The notes below the pieces were generated by a model. The model did not search any database and was not told the DNA's origin. It saw nothing but the letters and a program-made list of their open reading frames with translations. Positions 35,130 to 45,852 of a stretch of 64,000 nucleotides of DNA are shown one piece after another. Source of the stretch: Augochlora pura (Eukaryota; Arthropoda; Insecta; Hymenoptera; Halictidae). Numbering within the stretch: the stretch's first letter is position 1; each line of letters opens with the position of its first letter. The position numbers and the translations under genes are program-made. Location: the NCBI RefSeq assembly GCF_028453695.1, contig NC_135773.1, forward strand, positions 18,662,001 to 18,726,000, written 5' to 3'.

Positions 35130-37890
35130 TACATATATTCGTGTCTTAACCCGATGATACGTTAATACAGGGGAACAGGAGTCGTTGTATCCATTCCGTT
35201 CATGAATGTGAACCCTTCATTTGTTCTGTATAAAAAAATGTTAATAAAAGAATTACCGAATAACTCACAATTGTTTCTCTTGATTTATATTCTCGCGTGT
35301 CTTTTCATCTCAGCAAATAATAATATTAAATTTTGTTATGTGCCTCCGTGAAATAAAAAGAACTCTTATTGATATATTTTGTGAACGAATTAAAAACTGA
35401 AGTACACAGATTAATACAGTGAAATATTAACTACGTTAAATTTAAATACACGTGAAATAGAATCCTCTACCTTGTATAACGTGGGTTATCTTTTTAAAAT
35501 TACTATAAAAAAACCATTTAGTATTTACCGAAAACTGAACCAGTTATAACGTTTTATAAATTTATTTTGAGATAGACCTCTCTCACGATGCGATTAAGTT
35601 AGGCGCCATTATGTACGCTCTAAAAGGTACGTTCGGCACTAAAAGGGTTAAAGGAGATACTTCTAGCTTTCAATTAACCCTTTAAATCCTAGCAGAAGAC
35701 ATGCGACTACCTTTTCTAATTGCCAAAAGAACAATACGTGTTACTTTGCACTAATCTAATGTGTTTGACTGTAGACACCATAATTTTTGATCGGTAATCA
35801 TGACCTGAATCGATGTTTCGAATTGAACAGACTGCTCACGTAAAGACTGGACATATCGTATAGCACAAATCATCGCAGTGAATTTTATGGGCTCGAGTAA
35901 ATTTTGTCGATCGTCAGAGTTCGCGGGAATCGAAGAGGGTTTCGAAAATTACTTCCGCGCAGGAAGCTCTGTTACGGTATCGCTCGGCGCTTTAACTACT
36001 TCCCGCTGGTCGGTGATCGGGAATCGAGGAAACCCTTTATTCCAGGACGCGAAACGAGAAGAAGAAAGACGAGTGGGATCGTGTAACGAGCAATAATTAT
36101 CCGCGAAAGACGCGGCCAGGGAAACATAATCAGCCGACCCCTTTTTGCCCTGCCGGTTCGCCCGATCGAATTCCTCGGACGGCGATTAGCCTGAGAACGC
36201 GATGAAATTAGCCTGAAAGTTGGAAAGCAATGCCGAGAATACCGTTCGAGGACGGCGGACAAATATGAGGGGAGACTTTTGCAAATAAATTCGCGGAGAA
36301 ACGGAGGGCGGCAAGGTTGAAACTCCATTGACTCTTTTCAAACGGCGGAACAAAGTCGACGGACGGGGAGAGTTTCCAGATATCTTTTCGGCGGATAGTT
36401 CCGTGACCGCGACGTCGGTCGGGGAGGAGCGGAACGGAACGGAACAGAACGTCTTTCTCTATACTCTATGGTTTGTAGGGAGCCGTGTTCGCGACTCTCG
36501 TCTTGGCACAATTATCCTCGCCGGACCGAACAAAAGCCGGAGTTTGCTCAGGGCTATCGTTTTCGTTCCGAAATCGTAGAAGGGTGACGGAATCCGGCGA
36601 ACGGCGCGGCGCGGCGCGACGGTTCGGAATCGCGCGGCCGATCCTTTCTGCGGTGGTCTGCGGAGCAGCCGAAGTGCCGGAAGGAAAGTATCGATATCGA
36701 GAGGAGCGGCGAGACGAACAAGATGAGACGGAAGGAACAGAAGCGGCGGCACGAAGAGTAGTTGAGAGGAAAGCTTTTCCTAACGTGGCTGTTCGTTTCT
36801 TAGCGGGCAGGAATCATGAGGAAAAAGATAGACGGGGGCAGGACGGAGAGGGGGTGGTAGAGGGCGGAGCCAAGGAGACGGTGGAAGAAGAAGGAAGGAA
36901 GGTATAGGGAGAGAAGCTATTGTACAGCTTTGATGCAATTTGAAAGACTCATAACCGACGTTCAAAAGAGCAGCAAACGTCTGTGTGATACCGCTTGGCC
37001 ATCGTCCAGCAGTCAGTCCGGTTAAACGAAGCGAATTGTCCGTGGTCAGAGCCACCGGGAGAGACGACCTCGCTCTATCTCTCTATCTCTCGATCTATCC
37101 CTCTCCCTCGTTTCGGCCCCCTCCCACCGACGAAGATCCTCTTTCTATCTCGAAGGTTCGCACGACCGAGCACGAGCTCCGCTTGCTTTTCTCTCGTTCC
37201 AGCTCGTGGCGAGACTGGGACGCGTCTCGACCGGAGCTCGCCTCGACCTCGACTTACGGACAAACGTGGACACTCTATTGGCCGAAAGCAACCGAAAGCA
37301 AATTGTCTAACAACCTAGCAAAGGTTGCGCCGACCCTTATCCCGTTTACACCGCTCCGCTCATTCCACGTTTTCTTTCGGCTTCTTCCAGCCACGGACCG
37401 CTTCGTTGTTCAATTGTTTCGCTGAAACTCTCGTCCAACCTGTTTTCCCTTTCTTCCAATTTGCTCGGACGCTTTCGAGCTAACACTTTCTTCGGATCGG
37501 CTTTCTCTCCCGCGGAGAAACACACCCTATGAGAACCGAGCGTGTGGTACACTCGAGCGGGAACGGGATCGAGTTCAATATCTACCCAGTCAATTTCAAT
37601 AACCAGGTTTCCTTTCATTGGTTTCTAGTAATTGGGTTTCACCTGGAAATAGCTCTAGCCGCAACGAATAATACTATCTGTTGAAGACTAGGAATTAGAA
37701 CCCCCGACGGGCGATCGATGCTCCTTGCCTCGATCAATCTAGTGTGTTGACCTATTTCATGCGCATCGATCTGTTCTGTCGTCCCTGTGTTTGTTTGCCC
37801 AATTCGATTGTCGTATCGTTTCCTTGTTCTGTATAGTTACTCTCTTTAATATTCGGACTCGAGGGCAACTCTCCCGATTGTTGTGTTTCC
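35130..37890. other. AT-rich then GC-rich DNA, no supported gene
   Basis: Two lone TTAA-linked ends lie close together: AAAAGGG-TTAA ending at 35651 and TTAA-CCCTTTAAATCC starting at 35674. They may be the facing ends of two elements, but I could not pair either. The GC-rich part (about 35870-37880) has overlapping open frames, a pyrimidine run at 37076-37110 and an initiator-like TCAGT at 37014-37018; no gene can be supported. Confidence 0.4.
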
Positions 37891-37897
37891 GGATTAA

Positions 37898-38156
37898 CCC
37901 TTTCGTTTCGGGAGTCCAGTCCGCCGAAGTGTCGTCACCGAACGGAAGCACGCGCCAGAAATGTTCACAGAGCACGTGGTTTCTGTATATACGTTTTTTA
38001 AGTCTTAAATAATTGCTATGCTTAATGAAATAATTGTTGCTCTAATGTAACACGTATTCTTCACATTTTTAATATGAAAAGACTTATTTGTTATTGACTC
38101 GTATGCAAAAGTTGTCGCGGGGATGTCGGAAATATCCGGCGCTCGGAGCGGAAGGG
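37898..38156. mobile_element. TTAA-flanked miniature element, family F (259 bp)
   Basis: TTAA lies at 37894-37897 and 38157-38160. The termini are CCCTTTCGTTTCGGG and, inwards from the right, CCCTTCCGCTCCGAG: 11 of 15 match. The CCCTT start resembles families A and C, but the interior differs. There is no ORF. Confidence 0.75.
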
Positions 38157-38160
38157 TTAA

Positions 38161-40027
38161 AAACGTATAGGGAAAGGAAATGTTATTATTAATGGTATTT
38201 ATATATAAATATTATTAATAGTATATTATGTATAATATTTATATGTAAGTTTACAATCAATTTTTTTGATCACGTTTACCTATTAACAAAATTTATGGTA
38301 ACTTACTTCTCGTAAATATTAAGAACATAAGAAATTGTTATACAATTGGATTATTTTATTGCCTAACAAATATTAAACGAAACGATGTCTACGTGGTTTC
38401 GCATTACAAAAAAATGTTCGGACATTTCACAAGTTTACCATTTTCTGCATATTTTAACACACTATCTGCTGACCACAGATCGGAGCTTCACACACGTCTG
38501 ACGGTAGAAAATCAGTGAATTTTTAAAAAGTCCGCATTTCAAAGAACGTTTAACATTTGCAAAACTGGAAATGACATTCTGATAATAATTACATAAGAGG
38601 ATTTTTAGGATTTTGCAAAGCAGCTCTTTGAAATACATAAAACCACCCATAAAAAGCGTTAAGCAAAATAAATTATATCAAAATAGTTAAGTAAAGATTT
38701 AATATTATATCGTATATCCGACATCGTGAATCACTTCTCTTAAACATTTTGGCTTATTTAAAATAACTTTTATTTCACATTCGTAACTAATATTTTTCCA
38801 TTTCTCTTGCAATAGAATTTTTGGTTCAAATGGAAGACGACGATTTCGTAAAATCTATATACAAGCTAAAAATTCCCAACAGTGTTTCTGTCATTTATAA
38901 AAAATAAGTTAAAATAACAAAGAGCAAGTGAATGAATATCTGAATGAATTAAAAAGATATGAACCATCGAATTTAAAAGCGTTACGAACGTGAGAGCGAA
39001 TGGCTGTGTAATAAAATATGATTGCAAGCACGAGAGTGTTCTTTCAAAAAATTGTTCTCCACGACCAGAATTTTGGGTTCTGTCCAGCCAGCATGAACAG
39101 CTGGAAGCCCGTTGCGGGTGGCGTTTGAACACCTTTGATCTACAGCGACGGGAAACGATGGGAAAGGCAACGGAGGCTGCCGCTGGCCGGCACAACAGAC
39201 GCCCGCCACAGATCAAACAACAATGAGTGGATAAATAGAGTAGTTGGAGCGTGGCTCCGACGCGATGCGACACGAGACGACGCGAGGCGACGCGTCGTGC
39301 TCGATAGCGTCAGGTTCGGCTGTCACAACGGAATTGATGACGGAGCCGGTCGAATCGCCGGATGCTCGAATATAGATAACTCGATAACGCTAGGAGGGAT
39401 CGGCGACGCAAGCGGCGAGCTCCGCCGAGGTGAGCTTAAGAATTCGTGAAAGCTTCGAGTCGAGTCGCTCGATCCTCGCTCCCATGAATTATGGACCAAA
39501 CACGCTCGGAGAACGTATCCTCGGGCTATGCAAAATGTTTGCTACCATTTCTTCTCGCTGTCTGCGCGCCGCGACAAAGCTGCGAGACACTACATAAAAT
39601 CATACGAATGTGTATTATGAAAACGAAATCGCGATCGCTCAGCCGGCGCGCTTTTTCGTCGCGACCACCTCTTAGCGGACGAGCATTTTTACGGAGTGCT
39701 AACAGCATTTTTCTTAGAAAACTATCGTACCGTTGCAAACGTAATCCCGGCGTTTTTGTAAGCTATCTAGGTGGAAAATCTAAATTATTTTCGCAATAAC
39801 CCACTAGATTGTGTTTTAAAAAGAACAATAGAAATAAGTATATACATAATACAAAGTAAGAATATAGTATCGTAGATGTAATAGAGATTTTATCGGACAA
39901 GGAGAAACAAATCTCGTTGGAGAAACGAATAAAAGAAAGTGTAATTAAAGTTAGTAGGTACAACTATGTACAACGATAAGATTAAAAGAAGCTAAGAATG
40001 CTGGTGCACTAAAACTTGCCAGCATTA
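38161..40027. other. AT-rich then moderately GC-rich DNA, no supported gene
   Basis: A GATGCGACACGAGACGACGCGAGG-type short repeat lies at about 39259-39295. No frame shows recognisable content. Confidence 0.45.
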
Positions 40028-40031
40028 TTAA

Positions 40032-40222
40032 CCCTTTGCGGTCTTATCTCTATTCTCAGCCACCCAAGCTATTGATTTATTTTTCTTATTTTTACATACA
40101 ATTACATAAATCTAAATTTTAAAAAGGAATTAATAAATTTTCTTTTTCCTACTTCATCTTGCATATCCCGTATCATTGTTTGTTCGACAAAAATTAATTC
40201 CGGCCAGAATGTCACCTAGGTG
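40032..40222. mobile_element. Possible TTAA-flanked miniature element, family K (191 bp)
   Basis: TTAA lies at 40028-40031 and 40223-40226, with CCCTTTGCGGTC at the left. The right end read inwards is CACCTAGGTGAC, which does not match the left, so inverted repeats are lacking or eroded. The call rests on the CCCTTTGC start, the two TTAA sites and the typical length. Confidence 0.4.
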
Positions 40223-40226
40223 TTAA

Positions 40227-42375
40227 AGTCAATACGACTACAAAAGCTTAAAGGATGGAGGAAAATTTGGCTCCACTTGGCTCATCTGTCTTTCAGTCGA
40301 TACTGATGTTTTTAATTTTGCAAAGCGATCCGCAATCTAATAATAAGACACGCTCTTTCTCCAGCCTTCCGACACACACATTCGAAGCTAATTCGCCAAT
40401 AACGAAATGAATATTGATTCCGACCTTTCCATGCCGTCGCGTTAACGAGACGTTTCGAGATCGCAACGAGGAAATTTACGATTTATTACGTACGTTCGGT
40501 AAAACATTTTCAGCGGGCTGCCGGGTAATCGGTTTTAAATCAGCCCTGTCAAAAAGTTTCCAGCCAGAAATGAAACGCGGAAGATTGTCGTTACCGATGT
40601 TATCGCGCGGCCCGCGCGCGCGCGCGCGGGAACACACGCGCCACGGTTTATGGGACGCGATAAATTCCGGGTTGCTCCGGAATTTTTCGAAAAATCCACC
40701 AACTTTTCGTAGCCACTTGATATTTTTCCAGCAGGAGAACAGAAAATATTTACGTGTTGTTCGGAGCGACGAATTTATTGGATTGATTCCGAAAGGCGGA
40801 CGCATTGTGCCGCGCCTCGCTCGAACGACAGCTCCCGTTTGTTCCCGATAACAGGTTCGGACGTTGGAGCGACTCGCGACCACGGTCATTACCATCTTCG
40901 CTTTCAACCTTCTGTCAACCGAGAACGCTTTTAATTAACCCTGATTCGAACCGGGAACAACGTCTGGCCACAATCCCAAGGTTTGCAATGGGATCGCAAA
41001 GAGCCCCCGGGTTCCAGGATCTATGACAAAATTGCAAGGAGTTACGATTTCGACGGTTCACCACGGAATTGTACGGTCGCTGTAACATTGGTCGTGGATG
41101 CGCGACAGGACTACGAAATATATATATATATATATATATCGGCGTCCGAATGTTCGGCAATGGAATTTCGAAGGAGGACAATTTACGAGCTGGCGATCGA
41201 AATTTTCCCGGTTGAAACAGTAGAACGATCGAAGTTCGAATATCGCCCGGTGTAATTTAAAGTAATGCCCCCCCTCGCTCGTCGATGAAGTGTGGGGACG
41301 CGAATCGTCGAGCGGCGCGGCGGCTGGAGGATTTCATAAATTCTTGGGAACAGATTGGGTAGCAAACGAATTCGTGATTGTTTATGATGAGCCATTTATT
41401 CGGCTAAACCGGTTATCCTGATGGAGGGCCTCGGATCGATTGGCCAACTATAAATTACGATCACGCAAATTCCCTTGTAAACCGGAAGCATTGTGCCGGC
41501 ACGGCACGGAAGGGCAGGCCGCGCCAGAATAGAACGGGACAGAATAGAATATAGCAGCAGGACGGAGACGACGGGCGGAGCAGGCCGAGCTGCGCTACGC
41601 TGCAACAGCGGCGCACTGCACCGGGTTGCATCGCGTCGCGTCGCGTCGAGTCGCGTCACTGCGAGAGTCGAACAACGCGATGCAACCCGGGGACAAAGTT
41701 GAAGCCTCGTTAAGTGTTCGATTCCGATGGACCGATGATACCGGCGCGGCTTAATAAGCTTAACGTTGTTATGCAAATGTTACGCTACACGAGTTCCCAA
41801 ACAATTTACTATATTACGTAACACGCGAATGACTCCCGTAGCAACGCACTTACCGTTTACGCCGCTTCGGATCGTAATAAGGTTAACATACTTCTCCTGC
41901 CCAGGACAAACTAGAAGTTCCGACTGTTCCGAGCGCTAACTAACACATTTTCGAATTCGTTGCCGAACTTGGAACCGCTCGACTCGTTTCCTCCGGAGTT
42001 TTCCCAAGCGTGCCGCTCTTCCCGTCAACCGGCGACGTTTACAGTTTGTGCGGAAATGCGTGGTTACATTCGCTGAATTTATAATATTCCCGAGACACAA
42101 CATTTTTAATCCTCGTACATCTCCTGTCCCGACAATTCATTTGTTCTTCGTTGTTAGTTCTTACCCAATACTCGTGGCTGTGCAAAAAATGATCTTTTTA
42201 AAGCAGTTTATGTATTCTCATGTAATACAGAATTTGGTAAATCAATGTTCTTTGTAATAGTAGCAGTGGCGTTTGCATTTTCAAATATATTGAGCTGTGT
42301 AATATTCATATGTTGTCACTGTTTCTTACTATTCTGTATTGCATGAGAAGATACGATTATTTATTGTCCATTTAC
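40227..42375. other. GC-rich block, no supported gene
   Basis: The block contains a CG-alternating run at about 40610-40629, a TA microsatellite at 41118-41139 and GTCGC pentamer repeats at about 41630-41655. Open frames overlap one another and have no recognisable product. The last 350 bases are AT-rich. Confidence 0.45.
41118..41139 (+). repeat. TA dinucleotide microsatellite
   Basis: Eleven uninterrupted AT/TA units within otherwise GC-rich DNA. Confidence 0.9.
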
Positions 42376-42588
42376 TGTAGCGGGCGATTTTTTGCAGTTC
42401 GGACGCAAAATTCCTTCTGCATAAGATAACTGTAGTTTTTAAACATTAGGGTCTCTTGATAAAAGTTTCAGTTTCTGTGTTAAAAACAATTTCTTTATTC
42501 CCTTTAAAAAAATAGAAACAACTTGTCACGAATTAAAAACTAAGAAAATCAATAATAACGACTTTAGTCGCTTCCCGCGCAAGATGTG
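42376..42588 (-). mobile_element. Family E miniature element, copy 2, truncated
   Basis: The reverse complement aligns with 34842-35125. The intact end is GCGCAAGATGTG followed by TTAA at 42589-42592. The other side stops at GTAGCGGGCGATTT and lacks about 45 bases including that terminal repeat. It has one T-rich unit where copy 1 has two. Confidence 0.82.
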
Positions 42589-42592
42589 TTAA

Positions 42593-44490
42593 GAAGAATT
42601 TTATTTGCGTAAATAGAATAAGAAGTAGTTTATTTGTGTTGAATGTCCGCGGCATAGGAGAACATAGTGGGCAAGCTGCATGGGATTATGATTATATCCA
42701 TGTCTCGGGCATTTAAAAAACGTTTTGCGATGACATCGCCGTTTGTACGTTGAATAATTAAACAGATTTTAATTGAGCGTTTCGTTCGCCTCATTAAATA
42801 AATAATGGTGCCGCGTACGAGAGACGGGGCTCGTTACGCTGCGCCTGAGCGGAAAAAACGAACCGGCTTAATTCAATAAACGGACCGGCCAGTTGAAATG
42901 CAAAGTCCCGCGGCTGAATTATATATAATAATTCGAGATTAAACGCGGAACTACTTCATCGTATTCCGACTTGAGGGGCAGCCGAGACGGACGCGGAGCC
43001 GGAGCCGGCGGGGGCTGCGTCGTCTTCCACAAGTCCGAAGTTTGATTCGAACAAGCTGCGGCTCCGGTCTGTGTGACTCGCGAAGCGAACGGAAGAAAAC
43101 TGCGGCTGCCTTCTGGCCGCTTTCCTACAGGTTTCCGATTTTCTTAACTTCTCCTTAATTTTCCCGTGGGCTGGCTGACGGCAACAGTCGACGAATAGCC
43201 GAGCCAAGAGTATCGTTTCAAACTTAATCCTCGGAGTTCGCCGACGACCGACCGACCGACCGAGCTATCAACGGTCGTTCCGCAGTGGTCGTAAACAGGC
43301 GGCCGACACGAACACATCAATTTTATCAACAAAATAAAACCCACCTGTAATACGAGCTTTAACGATATCTGATCTCGTTCGAGCTGCAATTCCAAGTTCA
43401 AGCTGGCTCGCTTCTATGTAAGTCCTGTAGTGCACCGTATCTGACCGTCTGTATTGTTAGTCGTGTTTTCTTATTTAAAGTTGGTTACTGTACGACCAAT
43501 AAAATTTTAAACTGATAAGCATACCGGTTGTAATCGATACGCAGAGTTAATGGAGAAAACGTCTCTTCTACACCTCGAACTTTACCAAGAAACTGTGGAA
43601 TTGTGTATTTTTATGAGAATATACGTAAAGGTCGCACGGTAAGTATTAAAATTGTTAAGCAGAACGACCAGTTTCTGTATTTTATGAGAACCTCCACATC
43701 CAAGGTACAGAACTTTTATTAGGGTTCAGGTATATCTGTAAGTATATAAGAGTGTGGGTATAATTATAGTTCTTCCATCCACCGTACCTCCCAATCAACA
43801 AAAATAAGTACGACGCGTGTAGAATTGCGGCAAATATAACTTAAACATGATTTCGAAATGGAAAAGAAATCTATTTATTAGGAGAGAAGAGGAAGCAGAA
43901 GGAATTGAGGAAAACAAATTAGGAGCGAAAGGAATGAAATTGTAAGGAAAGAAAAATACGGAGAATGGCAGAGACAATAGTAACGTAAAAGATCAAGGAA
44001 CGTATATTTCTTAAAGAATAAGTAAAATAAAATTATTCTTACACAAAGCGTAATATAGAAAGATAAAACTATTTTCAAAATTATGCTGCACTTTAATCGC
44101 TTATATCTTTTCTGCTCGTGATAAGTGCAATAACAAGTCTTTCAGGTAACAGGAAATAGTACTAAAGATGGCCAGAAACACTGAATCATTTGAATTGAAA
44201 CATTTCGTTACCTTAGTGCAAGTTAGATATCGAAACTAAATGTTGCTAAACGTTACTAAATAATCTAATAAAACATGCACATATCCAAATAGTTCCATCG
44301 GAATTTCTACAAATCGTTAGCATGGCAACAATCGGTACATCTACCCTACCGGATATCGATCTGTGTTGGAAAGTATGCCGATTAATTAGCAAACGCGGAC
44401 GAGCCGCGTTATACTGCGACAGAGATGACTATACATATGAGATGAGATGTAGGGATGCGGAGGATGGGAGAGTTCTTAGAGTACAGGTAC
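42593..44490. other. Mixed DNA, no supported gene
   Basis: A GC-rich part at about 42830-43300 includes a CCGA tetramer repeat (GACCGACCGACCGACCGA, about 43245-43262). The rest is AT-rich. No gene is recognised. Confidence 0.45.
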
Positions 44491-44494
44491 TTAA

Positions 44495-45142
44495 CACATT
44501 AAAGGCGGGAGTCGTAGTACTACGATTTATCTCGACTGCTGCTTAAAGGCGGGAGTCGTAGTGCTACGATTTATCTCGACTGCGGCTTAACCCTTTCCTT
44601 ACGGCAGTCCGCGCCGCCGGAGTGACGCCCCTGTACGGATCACCGCGTCGCGAAGTGTACACTTTGCTCGTCAGTAGTCTTCGATATTCGGATTAACGTT
44701 TTTCAACGCCACTTTGTGATTGACTTGTATGTACACTCTTTTTAGAGCTACATAACAACTATTAAATCGTATTATAGGAATACACATCGATTAGAGTCAA
44801 CAGTTGATTATACGTCGACTTATATAGTCAACAAATAGGTCGTCACGCGTTCGCCGCCTATAGTCGGCACCCGTACCCACGGGTCGTCACGCGTTCGCCG
44901 TCTATAGTCGGCACCCGTAATGAAAGGGTTAAAGGCGGGAGTCGTAGTAATACGATATTAGCTCGATTGTGGCTTATAAGCGGGAATCGTAGTAATACGA
45001 TTTATTAGTTTGTAGTTCCTTTTTAATATTTCTTGTAGTTTTAAGAGTTTAAATAAACTTTTGTAAGACTAAATTTATGATTACACAAAATAGCGCCCGC
45101 TCTAGGACGAAAAATGAGTCAAGATCACCCGCCTTTAATGTG
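44495..45142 (+). mobile_element. TTAA-flanked element with an internal palindromic array, family G (648 bp including a nested element)
   Basis: TTAA lies at 44491-44494 and 45143-45146. The termini are CACATTAAAGGCGGG and its exact inverse, 15 bp. Just inside the left end is an array with a period of about 44 bp. Each unit reads (TTA)AAGGCGGGAGTCGTAGTA followed by the reverse complement arm (TACTACGAT), then a TATCTCGACTG spacer. Two units precede and two follow a nested family C element. The TTAA junction between units supplied its target site. Without the nested insertion the element is about 306 bp. There is no ORF. Confidence 0.88.
44591..44928 (-). mobile_element. TTAA-flanked miniature element, family C copy 2 (338 bp), nested in family G
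   Basis: TTAA lies at 44587-44590 and 44929-44932. The termini CCCTTTCCTTACGG and CCCTTTCATTACGG match those of the copy in the mariner, in reverse orientation. It is about 50 bp longer than the mariner copy, mostly because of a 44-bp tandem duplication (44838-44875 and 44882-44919, GGTCGTCACGCGTTCGCC...). Insertion at a TTAA between two array units shows that it is younger than family G. Confidence 0.9.
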
Positions 45143-45149
45143 TTAAGTA

Positions 45150-45605
45150 ACGGGAATGCACGGTGTAAGAAAGTAGCAGTTCCCGACGACAATTCATTTC
45201 GGACGAAAAGCTGCAAGTTCCCGTGCTTCGCGAAGCACCGGGAACGGAGAGCGAGCATGGCGACAGATGGCGTTCACCAAGAATGCCGGGATTTCCGCAA
45301 GCCGTGATATAATCGCCCGCCTCGTCGAGGTCAGGCCGCAAATACAAAGCAGCTGCGTTTACACGCTTAAATTGCGACCAGACGCGACGAGCTAATGCGG
45401 ATCTTGCGCTGCGGTCACAATCGTCGATCAAGTTACATCGAGATCCTCGGAAGTTTCTCTTCCCCGGGACCGTGAAACAAAAATGTTCAGTGTTCCACAA
45501 AGGAAAGTCGAGCGACGCAAGATTGTCGAATACGACTCTAGGATAGAGGAGTCGATTACTGTGAGGTGACCAATTGCTGTGGCTTTGGTTTGGTTCCGAG
45601 CATAA
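45150..45605. other. Moderately GC-rich spacer, no supported gene
   Basis: Short open frames on both strands overlap each other and have no recognisable content. Confidence 0.5.
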
Positions 45606-45609
45606 TTAA

Positions 45610-45848
45610 CCCTTTGCAATCGAGTAGCGACTCAAAGCGTCATTACAAATTTTTATACAACGTTTCAAAATAATTTTATTATCCCATTTTTGTTTATATT
45701 TAAAATATTGTTAAAAATACAACTGTTGCGAAAGATACAAAATTCAATTTTATAGGTACAAAATGCACCAGGTTATATGACATGGAAACGCTATATGTCA
45801 GAAGAACTATTTTGTATTCTGAGTTAAAATGGCTTCGACTGTAAATGG
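45610..45848. mobile_element. TTAA-flanked miniature element, family A copy 3 (239 bp)
   Basis: TTAA lies at 45606-45609 and 45849-45852. The left end CCCTTTGCAATCGAGTAGCG matches the right end of the 19.6 kb copy in reverse. The right end, read inwards, is CCATTTACAGTCGAAG followed by CCATTTTAAC, as in the other A copies. The terminal repeats have several substitutions, so it is older than copy 2. Confidence 0.82.
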
Positions 45849-45852
45849 TTAA

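Noticed and set aside
35641..35690. Facing TTAA-CCCTTT ends 22 bp apart
   Set aside because: They point away from each other and neither could be paired with an opposite end, so no element could be delimited.
37000..37060. Initiator-like TCAGT with a downstream GGTCA motif
   Set aside because: The spacing to the downstream motif is off by about two bases, and TCAGT is frequent by chance; no transcript support.
40930..40955. tRNA T-arm-like sequence (GGTTCGAATCA on the reverse strand)
   Set aside because: No acceptor, D-arm or anticodon arm at the expected distances.
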